NCBI GenBank assembly: GCA_016584305.1 | Contig: JACEEZ010005964.1 | Coordinates: 30,905-94,904 of the forward strand | Direction: 5' to 3' | From: Chionoecetes opilio | Lineage: Eukaryota; Arthropoda; Malacostraca; Decapoda; Majidae | Length of the DNA: 64,000 nt | Shown here: positions 61,380 to 64,000 of the stretch, piece after piece | Layout: each line of letters begins with the position of its first letter | Position numbering within the stretch: the first letter of the stretch is position 1 | Notes under the pieces: generated by a model | Told to the model about the DNA's origin: nothing | Seen by the model: the letters and a program-made list of their open reading frames with translations, nothing else | The model's database searches: none | Position numbers and translations under genes: made by a program

Positions 61380-61618
61380 CCAAAAAACCCACCTAAGAAA
61401 AAAGTTTTTGGGGGTTGTTTTACTGCTAAAGGTCTAGGGCGGCTTGTTAATGTTGAGGGAATGTTGAACAGCGATAAATACAAGGCAGTCCTGGAGGCTC
61501 ACTTGCTTCCTGTGATGCAAAGGGACATGCCTGATGGAGGCGGCATTTTCCAGCAGGATCTCGCTCCGTGCCATACTTCCCGAAAAATGCGCACATTCTT
61601 CGAAGAAAGTGGACTAAC
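61380..61618 (+). pseudogene. Tc1-like transposase C-terminal fragment
   Basis: GRLVNVEGMLNSDKYKAVLE, then LLPVMQRDMPDGGG and IFQQDLAPCHTSRKMRTFFE are the central and second catalytic Asp (QQDLAPCH) regions of the DDE domain of Tc1 transposases. The N-terminal half and first Asp are absent or unreadable upstream. Homology ends at about 61618, after ESGLTI, where the frame runs into the repeat that starts there; the third catalytic residue is therefore missing. It is complementary in extent to the N-terminal piece at 44472, but nothing shows the two come from one element. Confidence 0.8.
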
Positions 61619-62149
61619 CATTCAGGAGTTGGCGGTAACTACTGCACAATATATTGAGCAGAAATTAACAGAGAAAACGTAAGCTGTAAGGCCTGTGGAG
61701 CCCGCCAACTCCTGCGGAATATTAACCATTATTTTAAGAGGGTGACAATATTGCAAACAAAGAAGACAACCGGAAACATGTCCAAACCTTGAATTTGTAT
61801 GAGGTCCAATCCAGAAGTTGCGTCTTGTTAAGGAAGTATGTAATGTGTAGTGAAGCAGAGAGTGGCTAGCTCTGCTGAGTTGTGTTTAGTGTCGCAATGC
61901 GAGCATACGTAACCTGAAAATCAACAGAATATAAATTTACATGTTTTATTTGTGTGTTCGTGTGTGAGTGTATGTGTGTATGTGTGTATTAAGGGCCTTA
62001 ATACACACACCAACCCCCACCCATTTTTTTTCTCTTTATTATTTTTTCCCCTAATAATAAGAAACCTTCCATGCAATCAGCAATTTGACTTACAACAACA
62101 AAATAGCGAAAAACGAGGCAAGTGCTTCTTCTATTCTTTTATTTTTATT

Positions 62150-62400
62150 TTGATAAATAAAAAATATAAGCCCTTGTACTATATATACCCTTGTTGGATA
62201 TTGAGGCCACAATTCCTCTACATCTACTTTCTGTAGATGTCTACCTACTTTCTGCAAGGTGAACAGGGTCTTAAGCATACAGAGAATAGCCCAAATGTCT
62301 CCATCTGGACTGAGATTGGAACCCTGGTCCTCTTGGTCATGAAGCAATAACGTTTCTTTAACTGTCATGTTGAATACAAGAAGCTCATGGCCAGAATTTA
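62150..62400 (-). mobile_element. SINE-like element with tRNA-type B-box
   Basis: On the minus strand: GCTTCATGACCAAGAGGACC, then GGGTTCCAATCTCAG (B-box GGTTCCAATCT), then CCCTGTTCACCTTGCAG and AGTAGGTAGACATCTAC. The A-box is not convincing. The type differs from the SINEs near 4.6 kb. Confidence 0.5.
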
Positions 62401-62980
62401 CCAATACATATATAAGGCTTTAACACTACTTTTTTTACATTAACTCTATAATCATACATTTCCCAACTTCCATTGAAGTTGAAGGGCCAGGAACTGCCGG
62501 TAGGTACTCCTGCTGTTCTTCCTCAGTACAGCAGATCGTGGCCCCTCCATAGGTGGGATGGCTCCCACCGCAAGTGGTGCATTCAAATCTGAAACAAGGA
62601 TGCAATACGTTACGAAAAGAAATTTACATTAAAGAAAAGAAATACAAGTAAAATTTGTTTAGCTGTCATTCTTCATTCTTTGAAAATATCTCTTGCTGCT
62701 CTATTCAATGGACAGTATGATTTTATGGAGAAAAAGGTCTTAAAGTATGGTTATGTTATGTAAAGTGTGAAAGGAAGAAGGCATTAATGTCAAAAAACCT
62801 TGGTATATATAAACATTTTAGAGATGGAATATGAACAAGTTCAAACCATCTTGGAACATTTTATGTGGCTTCTACCCCTGGTACCCATAGTTATAAACAC
62901 TAGAATTAATTATGGGTGAACATTTACCTTAAGTGTGCACTACATTCTCTTAATATCTCTTAGCAGTATCTCTTAATACA

Positions 62981-63095
62981 AAATATACCAAACTACACCC
63001 AAAACCATGGAAAAATATACCAAAATACACACAAAACCATGCAAAAATATACCAAAATACACCCAAAACCATGCAAAAATATACCAAAATACACC
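62981..63095 (+). repeat. ~31 bp tandem repeat, about 4 units
   Basis: Unit AATATACCAAAATACACCC plus AAAACCATGCAA. A single further partial unit (AAAACCATGCAAAAATGACAG) occurs near 63950. Confidence 0.9.
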
Positions 63096-63746
63096 TGTGG
63101 AAATTACCCACTAAAACCGCTCTAATTTTGTGTAAGGTATTAATTTGAATGGTGGAATTTGGCGCCTACCTCCAAGGAAGGCGGAATACGAACCCAAAAC
63201 CCACCTATGTATATATTATTATAGAATTGGGTATATTAAGATGTAATTAGATATAATTTTGGTGGTATTCATCTATAATACCACAATTAATCAAAGGATT
63301 AACATAGTATAAGAATTGTGAGTGACTCACGTATGGGAGTAAATATTATTGGAACATTATACGTGGCAGTCACGAGCCAAGCTGTGAATTTTCAGTGAAG
63401 GTAATATCAGTCACGAGTCAGCCACTACGATATGAAGTTGTAGTGAGCGTTTTGATTATACACTAAGGTGTAGTCAACCTCATAATAATATGAGTAAACT
63501 TTAACCTATCAATCGGTTGAGAATGACGATGTAAAACACACCAGAAATCAGCTATGAAAAGCCTGGGGAGAACGTCGGCCCCACCAAGCGGCCATTACGT
63601 GCATCATTCAGCCCAGTCACCACGCCGTCACAAGTTCCACTCCCATCCTGTTGCGACTCTGTCTACCTCGACCTACAATACTTCCCCAAAGCTAGAGATC
63701 AAGCCAAAGCACATTACAACCCACCTGCCACTGCTGAGTATACCTT

Positions 63747-63853
63747 AGTTAGAGTCTAAATAGGGTATCATAGCAGATTAGGTAGAGTCTAAATAGGGTA
63801 TCATAGCAGATTAGGTAGAGTCTAAATAGGGTATCATAGCAGATTAGGTAGAA
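63747..63853 (+). repeat. 33 bp tandem repeat, about 3.2 units
   Basis: Unit AGAGTCTAAATAGGG plus TATCATAGCAGATTAGGT, near-perfect. A degraded counterpart lies at about 60375-60465. Confidence 0.95.
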
Positions 63854-64000
63854 TTGGGTTAATCGCATGGTGAGTTCACGTTAATCAACATTATAATTTT
63901 AACAGTTGTTGTCGACCATCAATTGGTGGTCGATAATTCCAACAACACCCAAAACCATGCAAAAATGACAGTATCAAATTTTGATGAACTTTTTTTTTAA

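Larger units (their letters stand above)
61618..64000 (+). repeat. Clean copy of the 58000-60620 segment
   Basis: AT-rich, no intact gene. It contains a SINE-like element, a ~31 bp and a 33 bp tandem repeat, and short poly-T at the window end. The match to the corrupted copy extends to the end of the window. Confidence 0.9.

Overview
This is a eukaryotic, repeat-dominated window with no recognisable intact host gene. Everything with coding character that can be named belongs to transposable elements: a LINE with endonuclease, reverse transcriptase and RNase H; an RTE-like reverse transcriptase piece; an hAT (ZBED/SCAND3-like) transposase; Tc1/mariner pieces; a gag-only LTR element; and a repeat family carrying THAP, SGNH-hydrolase and Ulp1-like protein segments. 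tRNA-derived SINEs, long GA/GT/AT microsatellites, CCTAA-like arrays and the RTE lineage suggest an arthropod, most likely a decapod crustacean. That assignment is inference from family resemblance.

Layout. 1-5.3 kb: AT-rich DNA, microsatellites, a ~215 bp tandem repeat, two minus-strand SINEs. 5.3-8.06 kb and 11.84-14.6 kb: two copies of one ~2.75 kb segment, each with a THAP exon, a 581 bp hairpin element and a ~155 bp tandem repeat, and each running into the same LINE 5' junction. 14.37-20.99 kb: a full-length but frame-broken LINE flanked by an 11 bp target duplication, inserted inside an SGNH-hydrolase reading frame (20.999-21.469 kb, minus). 21.7-30.1 kb: two copies of a further repeat, one carrying a 1.15 kb piggyBac-like element at TTAA, separated by decayed minus-strand coding sequence with a Ulp1-like protease. 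30.1-31.0 kb: RTE reverse transcriptase, cut off by a tract of poly-G and stuttered homopolymers (31.0-33.75 kb) that looks like assembly error. 37.65-50.78 kb: a nested series (hAT, then LTR element, then 7.9 kb foldback, then a second foldback in its arm and a Tc1-derived foldback in its spacer). 52-58 kb: error-rich repeats, including an inverted copy of the SGNH region with an empty LINE site. 58.0-60.6 kb repeats 61.6-64.0 kb in corrupted form; a Tc1 transposase fragment lies just before the clean copy.

How the parts relate. The insertions give a relative order. The SGNH/THAP repeat was present first, the LINE broke it, and the LINE-bearing segment was then duplicated (in the genome or in the assembly). 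The hAT received the LTR element, the LTR received the foldback, and the foldback received two TA-inserting palindromes. No host operon or pathway is visible.

Data quality limits every call. About 8.06-8.16, 23.4-25, 31-37.76 and 48.5-61.4 kb show systematic homopolymer expansion, so frameshifts there cannot be taken as biological. One N is present at 8132.
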